Shown: one piece after another, positions 1 to 7,409 of the stretch
How positions within the stretch are numbered: position 1 is the stretch's first letter
Layout: every line of letters begins with the position of its first letter
Assembly: GCA_934408795.1 (NCBI GenBank)
Contig: CAKRVQ010000001.1
Coordinates: forward strand, 1 to 28,765
DNA: 28,765 nucleotides
From: an uncultured Eubacteriales bacterium
GTDB taxonomy: Bacteria; Bacillota; Clostridia; Oscillospirales; Acutalibacteraceae
Direction: 5' to 3'
The notes under the pieces: generated by a model
Databases searched by the model: none
Seen by the model: the letters and a program-made list of their open reading frames with translations, nothing else
Told to the model about the DNA's origin: nothing
Position numbers and translations under genes: made by a program

Positions 1-150
1 CAACAATAAACCGCCGCGCAAAGCGGAAGCGGCGCGTAAAGCGGAGTTAATAAGCAATAGCGCATAGTGAAAAAGCATGGTGTCGGCTCCGCCGACGAAC
101 ATCCGTAATCGTCAGCCTGACCCTGTATTTTTTCATCCACCGCCCATCAC

Positions 151-217
151 CGCCCACCGCCGCGCACCCTGCGCGCGCCGACGGGCGGCGCTTTTTTGCA
201 CTCTACCGCGAGTAGAG
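151..217 (+). repeat. Module B1: terminator-like hairpin plus CTCTAC palindrome
   Basis: A nested GC-rich hairpin (outer arm GGGCGG, inner stem CGCGC around ACCCTGC) is followed by six T residues and then by the palindrome CTCTAC-CGCGA-GTAGAG at 201-217. The 67 nt are identical to 984-1050. The stem plus T run looks like an intrinsic terminator in the plus direction, although no gene in the window ends just upstream. Confidence 0.75.
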
Positions 218-240
218 CCGCGGTTTTTTCTTCGCTTTTT

Positions 241-263
241 GCGCCCGCGCAAGGTGCGGGCGC
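241..263 (+). repeat. Hairpin with conserved GCAAGGT loop
   Basis: An 8-bp perfect stem, GCGCCCGC/GCGGGCGC, encloses the loop GCAAGGT. The same loop is found in hairpins with different stems at 1184-1206, 1475-1499, 10994-11016, 17526-17548 and 21237-21255. Confidence 0.75.
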
Positions 264-466
264 GGCAGGGGGTCCGTACACTGCCTAAATTGGGAAGTTA
301 CAAGTAAAAGTGCATAGCGAAAAAAAGTAAAGTGTCGGCTCCGCCGACAGAAATTCATACACGACCGCCGCTTTGCCTTGACTCCCCTCCAATCCTTGCC
401 GACTACCGGTTCACAACTCATAAGAGGTCCATCGCTACCCGCCTGCCGAAGCGCTTATATTGTCCG

Positions 467-483
467 TGTCGAATTTTGTCTAA
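467..483 (+). promoter_or_regulatory. Tandem Spo0A-box-like sites, copy 1
   Basis: TGTCGAA at 467-473 and TGTCTAA at 477-483 are spaced 10 bp start to start. TGTCGAA is the known 0A-box consensus. The second box has one mismatch. Spo0A binding is inferred, not shown. Confidence 0.4.
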
Positions 484-627
484 CGCCGCGAACGGGGGGT
501 GGACAGGCGGAGGCGCTCCCTGCCGCGCAAAGCGGAAGTTATTATAAGTTATGGTGAACCGTGAAGAAGTACGGTATCGGCTTCGCCGACGAATATCCAT
601 AGTCATTGTTCAAGCCATCGGGAATAT

Positions 628-657
628 GGTCGGCGACGACAAAAAATGACGCCGACC
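628..657 (+). repeat. Module G hairpin, copy 1
   Basis: Arms GGTCGGCG and CGCCGACC pair perfectly over 8 bp around a 14-nt A-rich loop. The inverted copy at 1616-1645 keeps all eight pairs, two of them as G-U wobbles. Confidence 0.65.
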
Positions 658-691
658 GAAGGCATGACCGACAACAAACAAGAACATAAAT

Positions 692-731
692 GCAACCACC
701 GCCCGCGGCAGTCGTCGCGGGCGGTGGTTGC
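692..731 (+). repeat. Module F hairpin, copy 1
   Basis: A perfect 16-bp stem (GCAACCACCGCCCGCG and its complement) encloses the 8-nt loop GCAGTCGT. No T run follows, so it does not look like an ordinary intrinsic terminator. An inverted relative lies at 1543-1582. Confidence 0.75.
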
Positions 732-983
732 GTATTCAGTCATTAGCGATGCAAACCCAAAGCAGCAAACCGATCGAAGGCAGCGCCGCCCACGCCGAAG
801 GCGCGGCAATCGGGCAGCGGCAGGAGCCCCGATTTTCGAAAGCTCTGATTTTTCGGCAAGGTGCACTCCTTTATATCATACTCTGCCGCCCGTTTCGAGC
901 CCTCCTGTCGGAGGGCGCGCGGCGCTGCCTGCGGTTTGTTTGCCGTCTCAAGCAGATCCTGTCAGCTCAGTCTCCTCTTCCGC

Positions 984-1050
984 CGCCCACCGCCGCGCAC
1001 CCTGCGCGCGCCGACGGGCGGCGCTTTTTTGCACTCTACCGCGAGTAGAG
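984..1050 (+). repeat. Module B2: terminator-like hairpin plus CTCTAC palindrome
   Basis: Identical over 67 nt to 151-217. The outer stem CGCCGCCC/GGGCGGCG (981-988 with 1016-1023) is complete here and is followed by TTTTTT (1025-1030) and the palindrome CTCTAC-CGCGA-GTAGAG (1034-1050). Confidence 0.75.
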
Positions 1051-1183
1051 TCGGCGTGGTACCTCCGGATCGCCGCGACGGGGCGCCGTTCGGAGGATAG
1101 CATCGCGCCTGACAAGGTCGTTTCGGCATTCGCGCTCCCGCTTTAATAAGTGAACGGCACTGTCGATCGAACGCTACCGCCCC

Positions 1184-1206
1184 GCGCCCGCACCTTGCGC
1201 GGGCGC
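1184..1206 (-). repeat. Hairpin with conserved GCAAGGT loop, minus orientation
   Basis: An 8-bp stem GCGCCCGC/GCGGGCGC encloses ACCTTGC, which reads GCAAGGT on the minus strand. Confidence 0.7.
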
Positions 1207-1269
1207 ACAAATCGGATACGGCCAACGCCGCACAAGGTAACTAAAACCGGATTTCAAAATTTACACCTG

Positions 1270-1286
1270 TGTCGAAATTTGTCGGA
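1270..1286 (+). promoter_or_regulatory. Tandem Spo0A-box-like sites, copy 2
   Basis: TGTCGAA (1270-1276) and TGTCGGA (1280-1286) keep the 10-bp spacing. The second box has one mismatch to the 0A consensus. Confidence 0.35.
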
Positions 1287-1350
1287 TTTGCGATTTTAGC
1301 CACGGGTGGGAGCAGGTGGGAGGGAAAACCGTCAGCGTGTTTTTTGCTTG

Positions 1351-1384
1351 CGGGCGGCTTTTTCGCACTCTACTGTGGGTAGAG
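1351..1384 (+). repeat. Module B3, partial
   Basis: Only the right arm GGGCGGC, the T run and the palindrome CTCTAC-TGTGG-GTAGAG (1368-1384) remain. The palindrome stem is unchanged although all five loop positions may vary between copies. Confidence 0.6.
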
Positions 1385-1474
1385 TCGGTCGGGGGTGGGT
1401 CCCATGCATCCCTATATAATGCCCCCACAGTCCTACCGTAATAAACAATCGTGATCGCCCAAAGCGCTCGACTT

Positions 1475-1499
1475 CGCGCCCGCACAGGGTGCGGGCGCG
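1475..1499 (+). repeat. Hairpin with ACAGGGT loop
   Basis: A perfect 9-bp stem CGCGCCCGC/GCGGGCGCG encloses ACAGGGT, a close variant of the GCARGGT loop. Confidence 0.7.
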
Positions 1500-1542
1500 G
1501 ACAAAAGGCATCTTTGGGCTCGCACCGTTAATGGCTGAATAT

Positions 1543-1582
1543 GCAAGCACCGCCCGCGATGACTGCCGCGGGCGGTGCTTGC
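1543..1582 (-). repeat. Module F hairpin, copy 2
   Basis: A perfect 16-bp stem with an 8-nt loop reading GCAGTCAT on the minus strand. Relative to 692-731, stem position 5 has changed from C-G to G-C on both arms. Confidence 0.75.
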
Positions 1583-1615
1583 ATTTATATTTTGGTTGTT
1601 GTCGGTCGCGCATTC

Positions 1616-1645
1616 GGCCGGCATCATTTTCTGTCGTCGCCGACC
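1616..1645 (-). repeat. Module G hairpin, copy 2
   Basis: On the minus strand GGTCGGCG pairs with TGCCGGCC. Two substitutions relative to copy 1 both leave G-U pairs, so the 8-bp stem is preserved if transcribed in this orientation. Confidence 0.6.
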
Positions 1646-1785
1646 ATATTCCCGTCTGCTTAAGCAATGGTTGTGAATTTCCGTCGGCGGAGCCGACACC
1701 ATGCTTCTTCACTATGCACGTTTACTTATTACTTCCGCTTTGCGCAGTGAGGTGCGCCTCTGTCTACCCCTTTCCGTTTGCGGCA

Positions 1786-1802
1786 TTCGACAAAATTCGA
1801 CA
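1786..1802 (-). promoter_or_regulatory. Tandem Spo0A-box-like sites, copy 3
   Basis: On the minus strand two perfect TGTCGAA boxes lie 10 bp apart (plus strand TTCGACA at 1786-1792 and 1796-1802). Confidence 0.4.
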
Positions 1803-2163
1803 CGGGTGACAAAAACGCTTCGGCAGGCGGGTGGCAATGAACCTCTTATGAGTTGTGAACCGGTAGTCGGCAGGGATCGGTGTGGTTCAATGGAGGCAGT
1901 GGTTATGTATGAATTTCCGTCGGCGGAGCCGACACCGCACTTCTTCACTGTTCACTATAACTTATTACTTCCGCCTTGCGCGCCGACAGGCGCGAAGTGT
2001 GTACTTGTCGATGAATATTGCCCTTTTCCACTCATCCGTTCGCGCCCCCGCGCGGGCGCGAAGCCGAGCGCTTTAGGCAAGCTGTTTATTAAGGTAGGAC
2101 TGCGCGGGCATTATATAGGAGTGCGGGAACGCGCCCCGGCTGACTCTACTCACGGTAGAGAGC

Positions 2164-2210
2164 AAAAAAGCCGCCCGTCGGCGCGCGCAAGGTGCGCGGC
2201 AGTGGGCGGC
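2164..2210 (-). terminator. Intrinsic terminator of the glycan operon (module B)
   Basis: On the minus strand GCCGCCC pairs with GGGCGGC around an inner hairpin with a GCAAGGT-type loop, followed by TTTTTT. It lies about 60 nt after the stop of the last gene in the operon. A repeat module therefore appears to serve as the operon terminator. The CTCTAC palindrome follows at 2144-2160. Confidence 0.8.
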
Positions 2211-2272
2211 GGGTGCTCTGTACAACATCATCACCAAAACAAAAATCGGCGCATTTTGTGCTTGCTGCCGAT

Positions 2273-3535
2273 TCAATTGCTTTTGTCTGCGGAAAAATCG
2301 CGGCTTATAAATTCCAAAATTCCTGCTGCCTGTTTTACCGCATTCTTTTCCTCGGCAACGAATTTTCGGGCGCGTTCGCCCATGGCTTTACGCTCTTTAT
2401 CATCGACGGCGCAGATCCTCTCGATCGTATCTGCCAGCGCTTCCGCTGAATTGTTCGGCACATAATTCAGATAAGAATCGTACTCATCGGGAATTCCGTC
2501 CAGCTTATAGGCGACGACCGGAACGCCCGAAGAAAGATATTCCATTGTTTTTGAGGGAAAACTGTATTTTGTAAATTCCTCGTTGTTCTGTCTCGGGTTG
2601 ACAAGTACGGTCGCCCCTCTCTGGAGAGCAAGCGCCTCTCTCCTGTCGACCTTTCCGAGATATATGATCCGTTTGTCCTGCGATTCGGATATCGCCTTTT
2701 CGGCTTCGCCGAAGCCGCATATCACAAGCAAAAGGTCGGGAGCCGATATCTTACTAAAGGCTTCAAGAAGAGTACCGATCCCGAATTCATAGTTAAGAGT
2801 GCCGGTGTAGAGCACATAACGCTTTCCCGAAAAGCGGCTTGCCGCCGTCTCGTCGACCTCGACGCTTTCGTCGGGCGCAATACCCTCCATGACCGTATAC
2901 GGCACCCGAATGTTCAGCTTTTTTGCCATCTGATCGGTCAGAAGTACAAATCGGTCGACATACCGATAGAGGGAATTGCTTTTTTTCGTCTCATAGTCAT
3001 TGAAAAGCTTTTTGATGCCGTGAAGCGTTCGTGCGCTGAGAAATTCGGGCAGGTCGGCTATTATGCAGCAGACCTCAATGCCTGAGTTCAGGCGCTTTAC
3101 ATAACGGGCAAGCTGCAAAAAGATCGTGGATGCGGTGTACATCATAAGGATCTTTCTGCGGCCCGATCCGTCAAACACCCACCGCCGCACTTCTTTCTTA
3201 AAGCAGGGAAGATTGCAGAACTGCTTGACTATCGACATATTCGTGCAGCCGACTATCTTGTCGTCCGAACGGTATTTTTCCGTATGCTCAAAGACATATT
3301 CGGCTATGCGCCTGTCCGCATAACCGTTGGGATAGCTGTCGATCGGAAGATAATCGACTATTCTAATGGTTCCGCAGTCGTTTGCGTCCAGTCCGTCTAT
3401 GATGTTCCACTGCAGTGCATTTCCCGCATCCTGCATGCCGGACTTCATTTTAGCCTTTATTTCGGCTTCCTTTTCCTTGGGAAAGACCTTTCCCAAGAAT
3501 AAAATATCAAGATCCAAATTCAACGATCTCCTCAC
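2273..3535 (-). CDS. Glycosyltransferase, GT4-like (GT-B fold)
   Basis: A 420-residue protein predicted to transfer a sugar from an activated donor to a growing surface glycan on the cytoplasmic side of the membrane. The C-terminal half is a typical group 1 glycosyltransferase domain: YTGTLNYEFGIGTLLEAF (243-260), VICGFGE (271-277), and FPSKTMEYLSSGVPVV (326-341), which carries the donor-binding Glu. The N-terminal acceptor domain is divergent, so donor and acceptor cannot be named. It is the last gene of the operon, starting about 5 bp after the deacetylase stop. The start is uncertain. GTG at 3535 has only a distant AAGGA. TTG at 3523 has GAGGAG 4 nt upstream and would begin NLDLDILFLGKVFP, a natural start for this fold. 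Confidence 0.85.
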   Translation of the reverse strand: MRRSLNLDLDILFLGKVFPKEKEAEIKAKMKSGMQDAGNALQWNIIDGLDANDCGTIRIVDYLPIDSYPNGYADRRIAEYVFEHTEKYRSDDKIVGCTNMSIVKQFCNLPCFKKEVRRWVFDGSGRRKILMMYTASTIFLQLARYVKRLNSGIEVCCIIADLPEFLSARTLHGIKKLFNDYETKKSNSLYRYVDRFVLLTDQMAKKLNIRVPYTVMEGIAPDESVEVDETAASRFSGKRYVLYTGTLNYEFGIGTLLEAFSKISAPDLLLVICGFGEAEKAISESQDKRIIYLGKVDRREALALQRGATVLVNPRQNNEEFTKYSFPSKTMEYLSSGVPVVAYKLDGIPDEYDSYLNYVPNNSAEALADTIERICAVDDKERKAMGERARKFVAEEKNAVKQAAGILEFISRDFSADKSN

Positions 3536-3540
3536 GAATA

Positions 3541-4377
3541 TCAGATATCCTTAAAGCTTATTATCTTCGAATCGGAGTTTTGGAAAAGCTTGTAAAACTC
3601 GTCCGACATAAAGCATTTGTATTCGTCGACCCTGTCGCTTGTGATGTTCCCGAATAACGGGTTGTCTCCCGATGTCGCGGGATGTATTATGACCTCAACG
3701 GTCTTCTTCTTCGTTTTTCCGAGTCCCGCCCTTAATCTGTTGATATCGGTTTTTGAGTGATTTACGAAGGTTACTATCCTGCCGTCGGGCATGGCAAACT
3801 TCCGCTTTTCAAAAATGCCGAATTTGATATTGACATATGACGATACCAAAAACTCGCGAAGCTTCCGCGCCGCTCCTTTGCAGTTGTCATAGTCTATGTA
3901 GACTCTCCTAAAATTTCTGGTGCAGCGGATGTTGTGCTTTAAGGCGACCTTTTCAAACACACGGAACTCTTTCGGGTAAAGGGATGAGTTTTCGTGGGTG
4001 TTCCAGTACTCGGGCTCTCCGAAGGCATCTCGGAACAGTCGGTACTGATTTTCAAGCTCCAGCTCCAACTCGTCGGGGTTTATCAGACCCTTGCGGTACC
4101 GACTGCGAAATTCGCCCAAAGAAAGAAAGCTGCCGTCTTCCGTCACAAGGGTGGGAATATCTTTTATGTCGCTGACCGGGTTCCCGCAGGTCACATTCCA
4201 GTGAATACCTATGGAAAAGTCGGGACGGCCGATAAGGGGAGAATCCGAAAAATCTCTGCGGAAATTCATCAAAACATTCGTCGTCGAAAGGATGCCTTTG
4301 TCGGCAAGATCCTCGATCGCGCGGTCGACCTCTTCGCAAAAGCCGTAATCGTCGGCGGTAATCAAATATCGTTTCAT
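3541..4377 (-). CDS. YdjC/ChbG-HpnK family carbohydrate deacetylase
   Basis: About 278 residues, the usual length for the YdjC-like family of metal-dependent deacetylases, which remove acetyl groups from N-acetylated sugars. Visible family motifs are TADDYG near the N terminus (paired Asp), GIHWN near residue 58 (metal His), THEN near 127 (His) and IIHPATSGD near 230 (catalytic-region His). In this operon it could de-N-acetylate a hexosamine in the glycan or its lipid-linked precursor. That substrate is inferred from context only. ATG at 4377 is preferred. An in-frame TTG at 4380 has slightly better spacing from AAGGG. The upstream GT2 stop lies within 8 bp, so translation is probably coupled. 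Confidence 0.85.
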   Translation of the reverse strand: MKRYLITADDYGFCEEVDRAIEDLADKGILSTTNVLMNFRRDFSDSPLIGRPDFSIGIHWNVTCGNPVSDIKDIPTLVTEDGSFLSLGEFRSRYRKGLINPDELELELENQYRLFRDAFGEPEYWNTHENSSLYPKEFRVFEKVALKHNIRCTRNFRRVYIDYDNCKGAARKLREFLVSSYVNIKFGIFEKRKFAMPDGRIVTFVNHSKTDINRLRAGLGKTKKKTVEVIIHPATSGDNPLFGNITSDRVDEYKCFMSDEFYKLFQNSDSKIISFKDI

Positions 4378-4384
4378 CAAAACA

Positions 4385-5200
4385 CTATCCCTTCATAAGA
4401 AAAGCTTTGTAGGAACGCAGATCTTTATAACCCCGCATACCCGCGCGAAATAACTTTACCGCTTCCTTTCGCGACACCGAAACGGGCTTGCGCAGCACGG
4501 CGTAAAGGAATAAATAAGCGGGGACCAGAAGTTTCGGTGATGATGCGGCGGTTATCGCACCCGATGTGTAAAGCTTCTCCCTCGGATCGTCGGAATAACA
4601 GGTGGATACCGCATAAGAGACATCCCCGATCCTTTTCGGCGAGAGCATTACCCTCAGTCCCGAGGACATCATCCGACGGAGCCAGATCGAGTCCTCGCCG
4701 TTGCTGAACAGGCATCCTCCTCCGAAGAGTGTGGAAAATGCGATGTTGCTTTTAAGGACGGCATCTCTCCTGAGAGCGATCCTGGGCGCTCCGTAAGGAT
4801 TTCTGGACCAGGTGTGCATATACTTTTTCTTTTTTATCTGAGTGGGCATTCGTCCCATTTCGGGCGTGCTCGTTCCGATGTTGAAAATAATTATATCCGC
4901 CTTGGGATTTTCGGCAAACTCGTTTAATATGACCGATTCGTAGCCGTCGTCGTAACGCATATCGTCGTCCGCAAACAGACAGATATCTCCCGAGGCATAA
5001 TCGAAAGCGAGATTACGATTCATCCCCACACCGCGGGTCTCGGTGGAGATCATTTTTGCCGTATGACCGTCAAAGCGGAGCTCCTCGTAAGCCGTTCGGT
5101 CGCACTGATTGGCAAACACAACATCGGAGGAGATGTTCATCTCGCTTATCTTCGAAAAATCGGACTGATGCATCGTTGCAACCAATACTTCGAAATTCAT
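4385..5200 (-). CDS. Glycosyltransferase family 2-like protein
   Basis: A 271-residue GT-A type glycosyltransferase. RGVGMNRNLA (56-65) and FADDDMRYDDG (76-86) form the nucleotide-sugar and metal-binding (DXD) region. GGCLFSNGEDSIWLRRM (161-177) holds the ED catalytic-base motif typical of GT2. The C-terminal part is basic, with a hydrophobic stretch (PAYLFLYAVL), and may contact the membrane. ATG start with AGAGGAA 8 nt upstream. A 94-bp gap separates it from licD upstream, the largest gap in the operon, with no terminator visible. The sugar transferred cannot be predicted. Confidence 0.85.
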   Translation of the reverse strand: MNFEVLVATMHQSDFSKISEMNISSDVVFANQCDRTAYEELRFDGHTAKMISTETRGVGMNRNLAFDYASGDICLFADDDMRYDDGYESVILNEFAENPKADIIIFNIGTSTPEMGRMPTQIKKKKYMHTWSRNPYGAPRIALRRDAVLKSNIAFSTLFGGGCLFSNGEDSIWLRRMMSSGLRVMLSPKRIGDVSYAVSTCYSDDPREKLYTSGAITAASSPKLLVPAYLFLYAVLRKPVSVSRKEAVKLFRAGMRGYKDLRSYKAFLMKG

Positions 5201-5294
5201 TCGAACATTTCCTCTTCTCTCAGATCAATTTTGATTCGTCCGCAAAATTCACGCAATGTGGCAGAATCTGACGAAAATCTACCTCGGTGTTACA

Positions 5295-6101
5295 TTACTC
5301 GGAGTGCTGCGCCCACTTTATGCGGTCGGGGGACGGCGGCTTCATATAGTCCCCGAAACGATCGGAAAGGAATTCGTGCAGCTTTTTCGGAGCCCGCAGC
5401 TCGACCGTTTCAAAAGGGATATACTCCGTCTCGTCAAAGTATTCGCGCTTGTATATCGCATTCGAAAAAACGGCTTTGCCTAAGAAGTTGCAATAATAAT
5501 TTGTCTTGCGGTTCCGATACCTGTAGACCTGCTTCAGACCGTGCTTAACAAGGAATTTGTCGGGCATTTTTGCCATGACCTTGAGCGCAAACCCCAAAAA
5601 TCCTCCGCGGCGCGTATAGCCGCGAACGGCAAGACCCTTCATGATGACATACTTAGCCCACAGACATTGATGCAGCTGCTCCAAACGATTATTCGGACAG
5701 GTGTGAAGAATAAAGATGTCTATGTATATCCCCTGATGAATGTCCCAGTCTCGGAGCGACTCTTCAATATAAGTGGTGTTGTTCATACGGATCTTTGAGA
5801 TCGTGACCATTCCGTCGGTCGCACCCCACTCCTGAAGATAAAACTTATCATGATCGCCCTTCTCGGAAAAGACCTCGCGAAAGCGCTCATACTGTGAGGG
5901 TGTCATGAATATGTCAAGGTCGTCATCCCACGGGATAAACCCACCGTGCCGCTTCGCACCCAGCGCGGAACCGCCCATCAGACAATAGTCAATGTCGTTT
6001 TCGCGGCAGAGAGCGTCCGCATAGACGGCGATCTCAAGTATCTTATCCTGAAGAGGCAAAAAGCCGTAACGGTCGTCAAGACCCTCGCGCATATACTTCA
6101 C
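5295..6101 (-). CDS. LicD family phosphotransferase
   Basis: A 268-residue LicD/fukutin-type protein. Known LicD enzymes transfer phosphocholine from CDP-choline to surface glycans. The related fukutin enzymes transfer ribitol phosphate from CDP-ribitol. The signature spans residues 42-66: MGGSALGAKRHGG followed by FIPWDDDLDIFM, with the paired Asp residues for metal and nucleotide binding. The start is GTG at 6101, 4 bp after the FrhB-like stop, with an ATG three codons inside as alternative. The cluster contains a TagD-like cytidylyltransferase but no LicA/LicC-like choline activation gene, so the donor may be CDP-glycerol rather than CDP-choline. That donor is inference. Confidence 0.88.
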   Translation of the reverse strand: MKYMREGLDDRYGFLPLQDKILEIAVYADALCRENDIDYCLMGGSALGAKRHGGFIPWDDDLDIFMTPSQYERFREVFSEKGDHDKFYLQEWGATDGMVTISKIRMNNTTYIEESLRDWDIHQGIYIDIFILHTCPNNRLEQLHQCLWAKYVIMKGLAVRGYTRRGGFLGFALKVMAKMPDKFLVKHGLKQVYRYRNRKTNYYCNFLGKAVFSNAIYKREYFDETEYIPFETVELRAPKKLHEFLSDRFGDYMKPPSPDRIKWAQHSE

Positions 6102-6105
6102 AGAC

Positions 6106-7407
6106 TCATACCCCCATTATTTTTTTAAGACATTTCCGTATTGGCGACGGCAGGGAATAGTATAAACGCTTGGTTTTGTACGATCCCGGATCAGCCCACT
6201 TTTTAAGGAGCTCCTCGGTGTCAAGCTCCCGACTGTCCTTTATGAATTCGTCTCTCCCCGACGGCCTCTCGGTGCCCGAACCGAAAATGACACCGTCCCC
6301 GATCAGCCGCTCGACATCCATGGGGAAATGTACCGTGTCCTCTTTGCAAAGCTCCCAGAACGCCGAGCCCTTCGGCGAATTGACAACAACGGTGGAGACG
6401 CCGTCAAAACGGTCTATCCCGCCGAGGTATCTGTCTATCTCGTGAAAATCTCCGACGGTAATGTCGGAAAAGCGTTCTCTGCCGGCGAACCGACAGTTGT
6501 AGCAGCTCTCGCGCAGATCGATATATTTTTGAAACACGGCGTAAAACGGGGATCCGAAGTAGTAGTCGCTTACCGTCTTTTCCGTGCCGTCCTTTTCATA
6601 GACTTCGGTAAAATAGTGAGGGGTCGACCCGTGCTTTCTCTTTGTTCGGAACTCATACCCCTTTACCTTGCCGCCGAAACGCCTGCCGTCAACGGCAAGA
6701 CAATCGTCAAAAAATGCCTGACTCGGGACACCGTGGCAAAAGAAGTCAACTGTCAGAAGGTTGGAGTATTCCCTGCCGAGATACTTTCTGAGGGCTGCGA
6801 CCTGACATGGGGTCGACACAAACATCACCCCTTGCCCCGCGGTCAATCGGTCGCGGATCTCTTTATAACTGCCCGTCAGATCGCTCTGAAGATATTTGGA
6901 TTTGTAAAGAGGGGCGAGAGAATCGACCGAATCGGCGGAGGTGCACCTGAGCTTCATATCTTTATCAAAAGCGGCACCGTAGACGGTGTAGCCCGAACGG
7001 ATGGCTTTCCTTGCGAAAACTCCGAACATTCCGCCCGAGGAACCGGAAAAACGGATGCTGCCGTCCTTCGCATAAGCGGCAAAGACCCGCTGATCCGCGG
7101 AGGGTGTCCCGGCAGGGGAAGTTTCGGCATAAGGGACCTCAGCGGAAGAAATCTCGGTAAAGGAGGCTGCGGCGGAAGATCCTTCGGAAAGAGCGGCATC
7201 GGAAGAAGGGACTCCGACCGAAGGCGCAAGTCCCGGGATCATGGGGCAGACCTTGTCGCACAGACCGCAGTCAACGCATTTTTTTGCGTCGGCAGCGGGG
7301 AAAAGGTGCCCGAGGGTCCCTTTTTTCATGGTTATGCAGCCGCGCGGACAAACAACACTGCAGGCTCCGCACCCGCAGCAGTCGCTTTCTCTGACAATGT
7401 TGATCAT
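6106..7407 (-). CDS. Coenzyme F420 hydrogenase/dehydrogenase beta subunit-like iron-sulfur protein
   Basis: A 433-residue protein with two N-terminal [4Fe-4S] ferredoxin motifs, C10-x2-C13-x2-C16-x3-C20-P and C44-x2-C47-x2-C50-x3-C54-P, followed by an FrhB-type domain (SGSSGGMFG near 121-129, STPCQVAALR, DFFCHGVPS, YNCRF, DITVGDFH). FrhB-like proteins of this kind are common in capsule and surface-polysaccharide loci of Clostridia and Bacteroidetes, where their redox reaction is not well defined. Residues about 59-106 are a Ser/Ala/Pro/Glu-rich low-complexity linker between the domains, which I regard as unusual. The ATG lies 2 bp after the cytidylyltransferase stop, with AGGATATAGTT as ribosome binding site. 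It may oxidise or reduce a sugar or nucleotide intermediate. Confidence 0.85.
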   Translation of the reverse strand: MINIVRESDCCGCGACSVVCPRGCITMKKGTLGHLFPAADAKKCVDCGLCDKVCPMIPGLAPSVGVPSSDAALSEGSSAAASFTEISSAEVPYAETSPAGTPSADQRVFAAYAKDGSIRFSGSSGGMFGVFARKAIRSGYTVYGAAFDKDMKLRCTSADSVDSLAPLYKSKYLQSDLTGSYKEIRDRLTAGQGVMFVSTPCQVAALRKYLGREYSNLLTVDFFCHGVPSQAFFDDCLAVDGRRFGGKVKGYEFRTKRKHGSTPHYFTEVYEKDGTEKTVSDYYFGSPFYAVFQKYIDLRESCYNCRFAGRERFSDITVGDFHEIDRYLGGIDRFDGVSTVVVNSPKGSAFWELCKEDTVHFPMDVERLIGDGVIFGSGTERPSGRDEFIKDSRELDTEELLKKWADPGSYKTKRLYYSLPSPIRKCLKKIMGV

Positions 7408-7409
7408 AA

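Larger units (their letters stand above)
31..770 (+). repeat. Composite intergenic repeat, forward copy
   Basis: This gene-free stretch is built from recognisable modules in a fixed order: palindrome A (GTCGGC-TYC-GCCGAC, at 82-96, 334-348 and a decayed copy near 574-590), terminator-like module B (151-217), hairpin C (241-263), an E block (about 385-455), a D block with two TGTCGAA-like boxes (467-483) and hairpins G and F (628-657, 692-731). Module A is preceded by an AT-rich lead ending in GCATAGTGAAAAAG. Positions 31-430 align by eye, in the same order, with 10800-11170, and 330-770 align with the reverse complement of 1505-1940. No ORF here has protein-family features or a convincing ribosome binding site. 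The functional role is unknown. Confidence 0.8.
771..1504. repeat. Mosaic of repeat fragments between inverted arms
   Basis: No credible gene is seen here. Recognisable pieces are module B at 984-1050 and 1351-1384, GCAAGGT-type hairpins at 1184-1206 and 1475-1499, and a D block with tandem 0A-like boxes at 1270-1286. Positions 1175-1290 align directly with about 11180-11295. Positions 1351-1500 align with the reverse complement of 2040-2180. The stretch 771-980 has no module I recognise. Confidence 0.65.
1505..2212 (-). repeat. Composite intergenic repeat, inverted copy
   Basis: Read on the minus strand this repeats the module order of the forward copy: B (2144-2210), a degenerate C (about 2041-2060), A (1919-1933), E, D (1786-1802), A (1683-1697), G (1616-1645) and F (1543-1582). 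Positions 1505-1940 align by eye with 330-770 over most of their length. The 32 nt at 1841-1872 are an exact reverse complement of 397-428. The two arms therefore form a large interrupted palindrome centred near 1140. Confidence 0.8.

Noticed and set aside
646..1146. 166-codon open frame in the left mosaic
   Set aside because: Arg/Pro/Ala-rich translation of hairpin repeats, with no family motif.
1415..1420. TATAAT inside the mosaic as a promoter
   Set aside because: No -35-like sequence lies 16-18 bp upstream and no gene follows.
1701..2465. 254-codon open frame on the plus strand
   Set aside because: It runs through the repeat mosaic and then antisense into the GT4 gene. The translation has no domain pattern and no ribosome binding site.
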